Positions 19,869 to 31,199 of a DNA stretch of 64,000 nt are shown one piece after another (the first letter of the stretch is position 1; every line of letters starts with the position of its first letter). The stretch is from the NCBI GenBank assembly GCA_000320545.1, contig ADNK01001014.1, forward strand, positions 1 to 64,000. Reading direction: 5' to 3'. The stretch is from Bigelowiella natans CCMP2755 (taxonomy: Eukaryota; Cercozoa; Chlorarachniophyceae). Under the pieces are notes generated by a model that worked only from the letters and a program-made list of their open reading frames with translations, was not told the DNA's origin and did not search any database. Both the position numbers and the translations under genes were made by a program.

Positions 19869-21662
19869 ATGGCATTTGCGTTCGCGAGCAATCAGGGCGT
19901 AATGAATCAGTTCGGTGACCACAACGGCGGTGGCCACAACAACTGCAACAACAACAGCAACCCGTTCGGTTCCTGGAATAATGGCAATCCCAGCTTTTCA
20001 TCGGGAAACGGGTTTCCGAAGAGCAGTTTCGACGAGGCAGACCCTTTCAGAAATTCCTGGAATGATGACAACACAAGCTTTACTACAACAAGAAGTCAGT
20101 TCGAGAAGAACGGATTTGAGACAAAAAATTCATGGAATGATAACAGCTCTACATTCGGAAATACGCTTGGCAGCGGTTTTGGGGCCGAAACCTTTTCTGT
20201 GAACAACTCATTTACGAGTCAACAGCCCCAAAACAAGACCAAATCTCCCTGGGATAATAATGGCGCGAGCTTAAACTCATTTACGAACCAACAGCCCCAA
20301 AACAAGACCAAATCTCCCTGGGATAATAATGGCGCGAGCTTTAGCAAAGCGTCTTTTACGGATAATGCATTTTCAAACCAGCAGTCAGAAATTGCGACTA
20401 CGTTTGATTTTAATTCCAACCAAGATGGCTTCAACAATGGCTTTAACAACAGCTTCAATAATGGCTTCAACAATTTCGCTAGCAAAGAAACTAAGAGCAA
20501 TGACAAAAAAGATACAAATGAATGGCAATGGAACCAGTCATCACCCTTTCAAAACAGCAGCAGTAGCAACCAGACCTCTCAGGGCAACGCTCAGAGCAGC
20601 TTTCATACAAAGGAAGATGACAAGCAATTCACGTTTGCTGCAGATCAGCCCGCTAGCAATAAGTCATCTTGGTCTTGGGGATCAGATTTCAAACTCGATT
20701 CGACGGACCTCAACGCTGATCCGAAAACCAGAAATGATCCGCTTGTGAATTGGGCAAGTTTTCCTGAGAAGAGTGATGCAGACGCAGGTAAAGAGTCGTC
20801 TTTCGATTGGCCATCGTCGAAACAGGATCACAAGCATGGCACTCAAGATCATAAGCATAGTTCTTCTTCACAAGCTACATTCAAATCTAATTCTCAAGCC
20901 CCGACAATGGATAACCTGGAAAGAGGAAAAGAAACCGAAGACCCAATAGTTTCCATGAATTTCATTCCTGCACTTAAGGAGCCCGTAAAACCGGTTCGTA
21001 AGATAAAGCCTCTTCCCCCTCTTCGTCCCAAGAAGACGTTCTGCTGGAAGAATCCAAGAAGTTTTGCACGTCGAAAATTATATGATTCCTTCTCCGAAGG
21101 GATTGAAAATAGTGGAAGAGCGTGTCAATTGAACATGCTTCAGTTGATGGCGACAAGACCAAGAGCATTATCAGCTGAAGATCTCATGGACGACCTCCTT
21201 ACCGAAGAAACTTTGGACAGCTATGACAGTACTGATGAAAGTGAGAATGAAGAGGAAGAGGATCCTATTGCGTTGGATCCCAAGTGGAACATTCATGCCG
21301 ATGGACGGAGGGTGGATCCCGCTCATACGAAACTTCCGTGCACGTTTAGTAACCTATGCGTGCTCCATCCTGAATTTGGCAGTGTTGAATGGCTTGTCCC
21401 TGTCACTTTGTGCTCTTGGAACGACATCAAAAAGAATGTGCACTTCGGTAAAGGCAGAGTCATTCTTTATCCGAATCGGGAAACGGTTCCAGATGTGGGG
21501 AAAGGATTGAATGTCCATGCCCGCATGTCAGTCTTCAATGTCTCCTCCAAAAACAAACTACGCATGGAGAAGAAGCTTCGTAAGGTGTGCGCAGATGTCG
21601 GGGCTAAGTTTGTTGAGTACACCGAGAACGGAGTGTGGATCATGGAAGTAAATTCCAGCTGA
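19869..21662 (+). CDS. Nup98-type autoproteolytic-domain protein with Asn/Ser-rich N-terminus
   Basis: A single-exon frame of 597 residues starts at the ATG at 19869. Residues 1 to about 370 are low-complexity (Asn, Ser, Gln, Phe, Trp) with spaced Phe and a few FG/GF dipeptides (SSGNGF, GSGFG, DGFNNGFNNSFNNGF). This suggests a degenerate FG-repeat region. Residues about 470-597 match the C-terminal autoproteolytic domain of Nup98: DPKWNIHADGRRVDP, LHPEFGSVEWLVPVTLC, GRVILYPNRETVPDVGKGLN and KLRKVCADVGAKFVEYTENG then VWIMEV. Nup98 lies at the nuclear pore, and its domain docks on the Nup88/Nup96 side. The protein stops with VNSS, just where Nup98 has the HF/S cleavage triad, so no self-cleavage is expected. 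A 69-bp tandem duplication lies within the coding region. Confidence 0.8.
   Translation: MAFAFASNQGVMNQFGDHNGGGHNNCNNNSNPFGSWNNGNPSFSSGNGFPKSSFDEADPFRNSWNDDNTSFTTTRSQFEKNGFETKNSWNDNSSTFGNTLGSGFGAETFSVNNSFTSQQPQNKTKSPWDNNGASLNSFTNQQPQNKTKSPWDNNGASFSKASFTDNAFSNQQSEIATTFDFNSNQDGFNNGFNNSFNNGFNNFASKETKSNDKKDTNEWQWNQSSPFQNSSSSNQTSQGNAQSSFHTKEDDKQFTFAADQPASNKSSWSWGSDFKLDSTDLNADPKTRNDPLVNWASFPEKSDADAGKESSFDWPSSKQDHKHGTQDHKHSSSSQATFKSNSQAPTMDNLERGKETEDPIVSMNFIPALKEPVKPVRKIKPLPPLRPKKTFCWKNPRSFARRKLYDSFSEGIENSGRACQLNMLQLMATRPRALSAEDLMDDLLTEETLDSYDSTDESENEEEEDPIALDPKWNIHADGRRVDPAHTKLPCTFSNLCVLHPEFGSVEWLVPVTLCSWNDIKKNVHFGKGRVILYPNRETVPDVGKGLNVHARMSVFNVSSKNKLRMEKKLRKVCADVGAKFVEYTENGVWIMEVNSS
20207..20344 (+). 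repeat. 69-bp tandem duplication inside coding sequence
   Basis: Two nearly identical 69-bp units encode NSFT(S/N)QQPQNKTKSPW followed by DNNGAS twice in succession. The length is 23 codons, so the frame is kept. It looks like a recent internal duplication extending the Asn/Gln-rich region. Confidence 0.95.
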
Positions 21663-22410
21663 AACGTGGAGATATTATGATTCAATTTTAACCAAGAATA
21701 ACTAGTGATGAGAGAGAAAAATGCAAAAACAACAATGATGAAGTAATTAATCCAGTTAGAAAATAAGATTGTATGAATTTATAGTTTTTTAAAAATACAA
21801 AGCATCAACCTTGCATTTTGTCATAAAAATTAAGACTTTATTTGCGCAACTATACAGCACATTCAGCGCGCTACCCGCCATGCGTGCTGCTTGCCAACTC
21901 AAAGACGTGCATGCATGACAACGCATCAGCGCAAGTGTCAAGATATTTGGTGGTTTTCATCAATCTGGACACCACCGCAACAATTGCATGCTGCGTACAC
22001 ACATGTGCGCCCGCAGTAGTCGTTGTCTGGTTTAGTGGTAGGCGCAGACGCTTATACACTATTCCCAGGTATTCAGGGGACAAATTTGCCAAGCTAGCAA
22101 GGCCAGCGCAACAAATGCACAGACAACACGCTAGCACGCCATGCTAGCATGCTAGCATGCTCTAGTGCTACCACACCATTGCAGAGAATTGAGGTTTTGC
22201 TTGTGTGCATGGAAACACACACACACATGCACATGTGTGCAAGTACATATATGTGTTTACACATGTGTAGCCATTTGATAGCACATTATATTGTTAATCA
22301 ATGATCGCACATTGGCAGGCGACACATAGCAGACAACGTTCCCCTTGTCATGCATTCCATTTTTAGCAAAACCAGCTGTTTTCATGATGTTTACGGTACT
22401 GCCATGATGT
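21663..22410. other. intergenic, convergent 3' ends, palindrome-rich
   Basis: No supported gene. 22120-22165 contains gctagcatgctagcatgc-like overlapping palindromes. A 20-bp direct duplication (gatgtttacggtact) at about 22385-22420 abuts the stop codon of the GH18 gene. Confidence 0.6.
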
Positions 22411-22677
22411 TTACGGTACTGCTTCACCGCCATCACCTCCAACTCTCTCCCCCTCCTCGTTTTTAGCATTCCCTTCACTTCTTCCGGTGCTATATTTGTC
22501 GTTGTCGTTGCTATAGTCAGCCATCCCATCACCATCTAAGTCGCTTGGGTTATCGAGACGGCGTTTGACGTACGATGTTAGTGTGTTGCCGTTCAGATAG
22601 TCATCCAGATCTGCAGACCACAGCCCTGCGAGTAGCAAGTAGTATATAAGAAGTCTGGTGATATGTAGAAGGCTAAT

Positions 22678-22766
<89 letters not shown>

Positions 22767-23499
22767 CGCACACACGCACACACGCACACACGCACACACG
22801 CACACACGCAAATATATGATGTTTCCAATTACACACCTGCACCGCCGAGGCCACGGCTTAGCACAAGATTAACCTTCCGCTTCAGCGTCATCTCCGCCTC
22901 AAACGATACGAATTGGGAGTAGAAGGTCAGGTACAAGCTTTGCGAGCCTGGATCCAACAGGGTCCGTGCACCCGCTAGCAGCAGCATATACACAACCATC
23001 ATCTCTCACGAAAGCATCGTATTGAACTCGATGATAATATAGGCATTATGTTGTGTTGGGATGTAGCAGCAAGGTATTCAGCAGCAGCAGCAGCTGCAGC
23101 AAGATGTAAGATCGCTGCTCGTGGACAATTCTAACATTATTTACGTATGGTGGTGCAGGCCCTCACGCCACTGGAGAAACACCAGTGATTATTCTGAAAA
23201 AGAATGATAGCTATGCTCGCTGCTCTGCGGAGATCATGCGCCTGATTTGTGCATGGTTTCCGCGGAGCATTGACTCCTAATCAACTTGTATTTTTGTGTC
23301 GCATCCTCCCTCTCTGCTGTCGTACATTTGATAAGCTCAACGATTTCGTAATAGGCTAGCAGTCCTGGTTCCCGTGTCCACTGATATCGTACAATCATTG
23401 TCACCATTTCATTCCCACATAACGACGACGATGATGATGATGATGGTGGTGGTGATGAGGATGAGTAGGAACACTTACACACTCTTAAAAACACACACG

Positions 23500-23534
<35 letters not shown>

Positions 23535-25729
23535 CTGCCCTGGTACGCCGCACCATCCGTAAGACGTGCCGAGCATGATATCGGAGCTTGCACTAGTCCA
23601 ACTCCTGCCACATGTTACATTTGCATGCATGTATGCGTGGGGGTGGGTAATCATCATAGTGATGTGCGACATATGCGTTATACACGTGATGATCTTAGAA
23701 CAGCGATATATCCTCCTCCTCCTCCTCCTCCTCCTCCTCCTCCTTTCCCCTCATATTCCCTCTATACTACCGGCCAAAGACGCCCATATTGAGAACTATC
23801 TTGTGGTAGGGGACACCGTGCTTTTTGCGCCAACGCTGCAATGAGTTTCGGACTGATGAGTAGCCTAGAAATGCCTGATGACGGGTATGGTGATAAAATA
23901 ACAATGTGTGTGTGTGTTTGTGTGTGTATGTGTGCGCGCGCGCGCTCGCGTACACGCAACATCTTAATGACGATTGTATAGCAAACATATCACCAATCGG
24001 TGCTTGAAGTCTGCTGCAGATTCTTCCTCCCACTCGTCGTTAGCGTAATGATATAGGTCATCGTCATTGTCCAGGTTGCTTGTGGTGGCTCTTCTGTGCG
24101 CGTTGTCGTAGCTAAGAGGCACGTGAGATGCCATCCTCGACTGCCAGCAGCCCGACCGATCATACACAATCATCCCAACATATGAGAATATCTTCCAACG
24201 CGAAAGAACCTGTGATGATGATGATGATGATGATGATGATGACGATGACGGGAGTATTAGCAAATTGATGTTTTGCTCAGTAGACGTAGGGAAGAATGAA
24301 GAATGGTGTTGCAAGTAATTATATCACGACGTTAGTTTTGTTAGATGATGAAGCAACACTTCATCATTTATCATTGGCATCGCCGTTGTATGCGGAAAGA
24401 CAGCAAAGGAATCACGCTCCTATCATCGTCTCAACGACGTAGGAAAAGGTATGAACGATGATCCAGCAGCGCGTCCATTATTACCACGACATCATTATCA
24501 TCATCATCATCATCATCATCATCTTGAATCAATCTGTTCTTCTCATCATCGTCGTTGTCAGGTGCTTGTCACGACATTATCTTCAAGGTTTAAGGAGCCA
24601 GCACCAATAGCCACCCCTAGCTCGAAGTTTGCCCGCCTTTCGCAGTGTGGAAAGAAGGGAACAGATTAGGCATGATTGGCACGAACAACACTAGTTACTA
24701 TTCTCTCTCACACACGCACACACGCGCACACGCGCCAAAAACAAGCTAGTTATATCTGCTATGCTGCTGCTGCTGCTGTAGTAGTAGCAGCATTGGCATT
24801 GCGTTTTGAATCACCACCACCACCACCAGCATCACCACCACCTCTGCCTGATGTTCTTCGGATCTTGGCTCAGACGATGAGGGCGCCAGTGTTCCAAAAC
24901 AGCACTAAAAGCGTCTATCAGCGTGCCCAACCCTGACACATCGCCATCGGCGGCGGCTTCATTGTCGTTGTTGTTTCTTGCTGCGCCTTTGCTTTTCTTT
25001 CCTCTCCTTCTTCCCCTTCTTCTGCCTTCATGGCCGCTACTAGCCGGTGGTGCTGCGGGATGATGTGTGAGTTGTTGGCGGTTAGTAATAACGCCATCAG
25101 GCTTTTTAAAAAAAAGGTATTTGTATATTTGTATACTGAATAGTACGGCATGCAGTGGCCATTTTAAAATTTGACTAAGATATATCCGCAGTAGTAGTTC
25201 ATCGACCCTCACCGTCGGTAGCAGCATCACCAGAGGCTGGAGATTCCTTTTCCAAAGCCGTGAAGGAGGAGGAGGAGGATGAGGAAGAGGAGGAGGAAGA
25301 GAGGAAGACATATGGCTTGGCGGGGGGGGGTACGTTGAAATGTAGTTCTAATCCGTCGAATCCATTGTAAAGCGCATAGTCCAGCTAATAGTTGGCAATA
25401 AGGGGGGGGGGGGGGAGAAAACGAAAAAAGAATAAGGAGGAGGAGGAGGAGGAAGAATAAGATATTGCTGTCTCTATTCTTCTTGTCGTTGATGATGAGT
25501 GACGATGATAGTGTACTGCATGTTGCTTTGATCCATAAGGTTAAGAACGAATCAACAAGCACGCACGGCATCTTCTCCAACTATGATTTATTTTCTTGTT
25601 GTGGGCTTTTCATTGCTTTGAGCACCGCTGATTGAGCAAATCTTCGCGCTCGGACAGGGTCATGAGACCATGATAATGCCTCGTGCCTGTTTCGTATACA
25701 GTTCCACACGCACACACACACACACACAC

Positions 25730-25764
<35 letters not shown>

Positions 25765-25789
25765 AAGCAAACTGTGAACATATATACTG

Positions 25790-25824
<35 letters not shown>

Positions 25825-26471
25825 GCTTCTACTATTATCTACCACTACTTACTACTACATTGACAATATCAACCACATCTTTCATCATTGAACAAGCGAA
25901 TCATAAGATTTACCAATATCACGTTTTAGTAGGAAAAAATATCATTATTCCTCAAATCTCCCTCCTTGCCTACCCCCCTCACACACACTCTCACACAAAC
26001 ACGCACAAGCACACCTACCGTCGGTCGCCAGCGCCTATGTCTTGACCATCTTTGTTCTCCTCCTCCTCCTTCTTCTTCTTCTTCTTCTCCAGCTCTCCGT
26101 CATCATCGTCATCATTGTCATCATCATCATCGCCATCATCATGGTGGTAGTGGTGCCTTCGGTGAAACCGTTGATCAAACATTCTCGAGACGTTGGGGCA
26201 CTTCTTCACGTAGCTCAGTTCCCCGATATCCGAGGGTATTATTCTTGACTGCGCACGCCGGATGGTGTACGCTCTTTGTTCCGACGGCTCCTTCCTCTCG
26301 CTATCACGTGATGGTGATGTGGAGGAGGAGGAGGAGGAGGAGGAGGAAGATGTGCCCCCCCTTGCTGCTGGCAAGGATGTGTTTTGGTGAGGAGAATGTT
26401 TCGTCTTCTCGCCGTTGCAATCGGTTGTGATTGTGTCGTTCTTAACGCACATGCCTTCAGGAACTAAAACA

Positions 26472-26521
<50 letters not shown>

Positions 26522-27279
26522 GTACATAGATGATGATGATGATGATGATGATGATGACGAAAACGATGATGACAACTTCGTCGACTCTAGGCTTGCAACG
26601 ATGATGGTGATGATGGTGATGACGATGATGACGATATCGATATATAGCTATAATTTTCTTTTTCTTTTTTTCTTCTTCTTCTTCCTATTCTCTCTTCGGA
26701 CCAATACAAGTATTACTACTACTACTTCTTGTTGTTGCCCTTCTTCTTCTTCTTCTTCTTCTTCTTCTTCTTCATCATCTGCTACTTCTAGTAACCTGGT
26801 CCTGAAGTAATTCCCCCACAAGAATCAGCCAAACTCCAGCACATCTGAGAATCCATCGTTTCAGTCAGAAATCGCTTTATTTATCACCATTTATCGTCAT
26901 ATGCAAGGATGCTGCTGCTGATGATGATGATACAACGCTTGCCAACACACTACTTCTCGCCATTGATCGATTCTGATCCAACCTCCATTATTATCACCAT
27001 GCCATCGTCATCTCAAAAATCCAAATACATTGGGGCTCTCTTCTACAGCAGGATTCAGCTAGACCGTTCCGAAGCAAGAAACAAAAACAATCCCCCCCCC
27101 CCCCCTCCCCCTTCCTTCCCTCCCTCCCCAATAACGCCATCAAGACCCTTGCTGCGGCCTCCAAACTTCCGTAGTACGTAGGGGGGGAGGGTGCCGTGGC
27201 GTGAGTTGAAGGCAGTTCTGCATGGCCTTCGATCAAACCCTCGATAGGCCCATGGAACCTTTTGTTGCATCATATCGTG

Positions 27280-27318
<39 letters not shown>

Positions 27319-28460
27319 CAAGATATAAGTAGTATGAACAATTTCCGAGCAATGAATGAGTGCTATGGTAAAGAGGATGATGGAGAGAGTTGATGACGGC
27401 GGAGATCGGATTGATGATTCTGAGCAACTATCGACGGGTTTTGGCCGCCAACGACAAAGCTGGGGAACCAAACAGCATCGATGGTTTTTATCGGATGATC
27501 AAAGAAATTGCATCCTCGGAAAACAACCTCTTGATTTTAGTCAAATATAGTGCAGCTTCGTGTCGTTAAAGATGACGAATGGTGTTTAACGTGTGATGTC
27601 GTCAAAATCTGACTGCTGCTGTTGCGGCTGCGGCGTGCTATATGATGATATTGTGCAACTTACGAGCAGTCTCTCTGAGAGGAAGGATTGGACCCCAGAG
27701 CAAGCAGAACTTTGATGCTGTGGGAATGGAAAAGTAATGATGATGATGATGATGATGATGTACGTTAATGTTGGTCGCACAGACACGTAGACACGCAGGC
27801 ACGAACGCATTTGTATGTTTTTGTGTACTTGCTCGTGTATTATGTATAAAATTAAAATTACTCCTTCGCATATGCCTCTTCTTCTTCTTCTAACTAAATC
27901 ATGCTTCATACGAGTATTAACCGTGGGTTTTGCCGTCGCAGATGTTTTTGCAAGCGCCGGTACATTGCCATATCGTTCCACTGCGAGCAGTATTAACAAC
28001 ATAAGGATGATCAGCGATTACTGGAAAGTGCGGAGTGTAATACACGTATCGCATCCGCAAGTTCCGTAGCAGGATGGATTATGAACACCCTGGGTTTATC
28101 TAGGCAGTGGTAATATCCTTTGTTGACTATTAGTACAAATGTGCTGCTACTGCTACTACTACTATTACGCACCATTGCTGCAGCACTACACTACTACTAC
28201 AACTAGTACTATATGGGGAGGGGGAACATTATGGCGCATATGTTGGCACTACTATTACTACTACTACTACTACTACAACAAGTACTCTTGTTCTTCTACC
28301 TCCATCGGTTCGAGTGTGAGTCTCTTGGCATTGACAGTAGCGTAACAGAATACAACATGTGTGTATAGGGACGCATTCATGCCCTCGGGCTGAAATCTAG
28401 GAGGGTCATCATCAAATAAAGGCCGTAGATTATCCACAGTCAGCGCCCGTAACACACACA

Positions 28461-28491
<31 letters not shown>

Positions 28492-29066
28492 GTATACACG
28501 CACATATCATGTATCTGCACATATAATGTTAACCTGCCAGCCAGCGTTACGTATCATGCTACCAACATCCACCACCATCATCTTTATCATCCACCATTAT
28601 CATCATCATTATCATCATCATCGTCGTCGTCATCATCATCGTGATTTGACTTCTATCCTCTCAACACAGCTCATTCTAAAGCATCATCAACATCATCATC
28701 ACCACCATCATCATCCGCATGCAAGTGAATCGTTCATCATCATCTATTACGAGGCTGGGTCTGGACGGTATTGTGACCAGTTGGTATAGTATCCTATCAT
28801 CTTCTTCGCAGCAAAAGATACCTAATTGTGGACAGCCAACCAAATATGACAATAATCACAACACTCCTAAGAGAGGGTGTGGGAAAGCGCATCGTGATTA
28901 TCTTTCTCAAATCATGTCTGAAACTTCCAATCGTCCATTCTTCTTATCTTCCTGCGGTTTTACTGTACAATACGGGCTTTACTTGAGGAAGAGCAAAGAT
29001 GAATCCCAGGATCACAAGCCTTTGGACCCAGCGATGATGGCGCTGATGATGGATGGTCACAGCCAT
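22411..29066 (-). CDS. GH18 chitinase-like protein, catalytic residues lost
   Basis: Sixteen exons join in frame to 511 residues: 28983-29066, 28751-28803, 28534-28558, 28286-28389, 27664-27717, 25626-25686, 25334-25384, 25213-25246, 24842-25052, 24576-24636, 23994-24209, 23771-23874, 23535-23604, 23326-23380, 22837-22974 and 22411-22625. Exon 1 encodes a hydrophobic signal segment (LVILGFIFALPQ). The TIM-barrel landmarks run in order: MIGYYTNWSQYRP, SLYTHVVFCYATVN, IKVLLALGS, RARRFAQSALDYALYNGFDG, VGMIVYDRSGCW, HGVPYHKIVLNMGVFGR, REPGLLAYYEIVELI and SRGLGGAGLWSADLDDY. The active-site motif DxxDxDxE reads DGLELHFN, so the catalytic Glu is Asn and two Asp are changed. The protein should bind rather than cut glycans (inference). 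A Lys/Arg/Asn-rich insert follows strand 4, and the C-terminus has a DLDGDGMADYSNDND calcium-loop-like stretch. Confidence 0.86.
22681..22762. repeat. compound microsatellite (CA)n-(GA)n
   Basis: CA then GA tracts fill the last intron of the GH18 gene. Related tracts in the same gene lie at 23503-23531 (CA), 23712-23744 (CTC), 24211-24240 (ATG), 25710-25762 (CA/GA), 26475-26521 (TA) and 27280-27313 (GT). Confidence 0.9.
25687..27663. other. long GH18 intron rich in simple repeats
   Basis: This 2-kb intron separates the exons encoding the third barrel strand and the helix before the active site. It holds ATG, AT, CTT and ACT repeats. Coding-looking stretches exist on the minus strand (about 26165-26310) and plus strand (about 27400-27550), but none fits the GH18 frame or a known family. 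Confidence 0.6.
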
Positions 29067-29415
29067 CGGAGCTTTGCTTTCTCTTGCTCGCTTGCTGATT
29101 TGCAATCGAGGCCGATGGAGGAGGTAAACAAGAAGAAGAAGAAGGAAAGGACGGAGAAGAAGGGGGATGAGAGTAAGGTCTATATGACTCGTTTTCCAAT
29201 ATCCGCCACCACTTTCCCCCTCCCTGGTTCCCGATAATCGGGAGAGTGGTGATCTCTTGCAATGGCACGATCAGTTGCAGTCGAAATTGGTGTTTTTGCT
29301 GTGGCAGTTTAACGGTGATTTCTGTGAGTGCGTCTGGCCTGTTTCCTTGTCGTACTTACTGAATCGGTGGGACAAGCAGCAGACAGGAAGGTGTTCTCTT
29401 GTGGTGATTTTCCGT
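29067..29415. promoter_or_regulatory. divergent intergenic region, GH18 / methyltransferase-like genes
   Basis: About 350 bp lie between the proposed start codons (29066 minus, 29416 plus). The region should contain both promoters. The methyltransferase start is tentative, so part of this could be its 5' exon. Confidence 0.35.
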
Positions 29416-29806
29416 ATGCGTCCTGCCTATTTTCTTGTCGCACCTTATTATCGGATCAGAGTCAACGAACGATCAACAGAGCCGACAATGGTGCCACGCT
29501 CGGGGCACAAGCGAAGGCGAACGCAAATAGGTGCGATGATATCCACGCTTTTGGAGGACGAAGAGGTCATCATGTCGAAGAATCTTCTTAGTGATAGCCA
29601 TATAATCGAAATCGTGGATACATCCAATATCAAATAGGCGCGCGAGGCAATGGTGCAGCATCTAGCCGCTTCTGGGCTCTCGATCGATGCAACACAGCAT
29701 CTCTTTACGACATTTATTCGCAGTTGGACACCACCGGACGACCTACGGTCATCAAAATCCAAATGAATCTTCGAATCGTCAACCTAACACTTGTTTATTT
29801 TTATGT

Positions 29807-29850
<44 letters not shown>

Positions 29851-30444
29851 GTGGCGTGTGTTCTCATAACTACACAGTTCATGTATCGTGTTGAACCAAG
29901 AACGCAACGAGCAGGTGCTGTTCTTTGGATGGTCGTCGAAACTATCCCGGCAGCATGTGGACTTCATCCAGACTCACTGTAAGAATGCTTCGGCTGGCTT
30001 CATAGAACTCGGCGCTGGTGTGACATAACGCTACGCAAATGTCTATACATGCACGTTAACCTCTCCCCTGTCCCCCCTCCCCCCTCACCAACTTTCACGT
30101 TATAGTACATACCAACTGTGCGTCTAAATTCGCACACAAGCGTAAATTATGATGAAGTGATGATATTGATCGCGGCGATGATGGTTGTGATTCAGGAAGC
30201 GGATGGCTTGCTTACCTCCTGCGAGACCGTGGCTGTAAGATAGAGGCATATGATTCCAAAAAGGTGATTGTACCAAACGATATCACTCATAATCCGTCAC
30301 AAGGACTTCCCTGATCTTTGTACCCCCTCGTTTGACTGCCAATACAAAGGGTTCTACATTCGTACAATACTGGACTCGTCTGCCGTGGTTTGATCTAGTT
30401 CAATCCGGCTCTATCGATAGGTTGTCGCTGTCCAACCAGCAACA

Positions 30445-30484
<40 letters not shown>

Positions 30485-31199
30485 AATATCCAAGGATCAG
30501 AGCATGAGCAAAAGAATGTCGATCTTCGTACGCTACTTCTCTGCTGGCCTGAGCTGGACTCGTCGTTTGCAGCTGATGCGTTGAAGGCATTTCGGTGTGT
30601 TTGCGTGTTTGCGTGTTGATATCGCTATCTTCATCCCCCCCTCCCTGTCTTCATCGTCGTGGTCGTCGCTATTATCACCTTGCTATCCCCGCTGTCGTTG
30701 CGCTTCTTCGTCGTTCATTACTTCACCGAACTACACTGCTATTGGTGCTACCTCTACCCAATACCTTCTGGATTTCTTCTTTCTCTTTCTGTATTCAGAG
30801 GGTCCCGACTCGTGTACATAGGAGAAGGAAGGGGAGGGGCTACAGCGAGGAAAGGTAGATAACGATAGTAGTTTTTGGCCTCTTGCTGCTGCCGACTGGT
30901 GTTGTGATTGGTCATGATAATGTTCTCGCCTGTTACGTGCTGTATTCTCAGATTTCTTCGATTTGCTGGCGAAGGAGTGGACCGTCGCCGCACAGATGGG
31001 TTTGAAGGAAAGTAGCAGCGATAGAGGTGACACAATGGTTACTAGCAGCGGCACTACCAAAGGGAGTCCTTCTTTTTCGGCTGAAGGTAACGACGTTAGC
31101 GGTACGAGTGAAGAAAAAGAGGGAACAGTCCGTCGGCGACATCACAACTCAGAAGAAGAAATTTTGGACGATGGTGTATGGGTATATGAGCGCAAGTAA
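29416..31199 (+). CDS. SAM-dependent methyltransferase-like protein
   Basis: Exons 29416-29565, 29638-29747, 29878-30017, 30196-30263, 30350-30594, 30799-30854 and 30952-31199 join in frame to 338 residues. A Rossmann methyltransferase core is visible: FIELGAGSGWLAYLLRDRG is the glycine-rich motif I binding S-adenosylmethionine, and KIEAYDSK supplies the acidic end of strand 2. Later, VDLRTLLLCWPELDSSFAAD then ALKAF and SRLVYIGEGRGGATA resemble a conserved WP and GE block seen in uncharacterised eukaryotic methyltransferase-like proteins. Between them is a polyglutamine tract of about 17 residues coded by CAG repeats. The C-terminal exon is Ser/Glu-rich and probably disordered. The substrate is unknown. 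The core from 29638 onward is well supported; the first exon and start codon are tentative. Confidence 0.72.
30436..30482 (+). repeat. CAG repeat encoding polyglutamine
   Basis: A CAG/CAA tract lies inside exon 30350-30594 of the methyltransferase-like gene and is translated as about 17 Gln. It is one of few long microsatellites in this window that is clearly exonic. Confidence 0.9.

Noticed and set aside
19319-19918. Plus-strand 199-residue frame before the nucleoporin-like gene
   Set aside because: Cys/Arg-rich without pattern. It overlaps the start of the real gene in another frame and lies in the presumed divergent promoter.
26015-26575. Minus-strand frame with Asp-rich stretch and YIYIY
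   Set aside because: Mostly translated ATG, GGA and TA microsatellites. The central 50 residues look coding but do not fit the GH18 chain, which joins 27664 to 25686 in exact phase.
27356-27550. Plus-strand frames (about 50 residues) with helix-like composition
   Set aside because: They lie inside a GH18 intron on the opposite strand, have no family resemblance and no consistent splice partners.
28719-29237. Plus-strand reading frame with Lys-rich end
   Set aside because: It overlaps the GH18 signal-peptide and YYTNW exons on the minus strand, which fit the family and phase.
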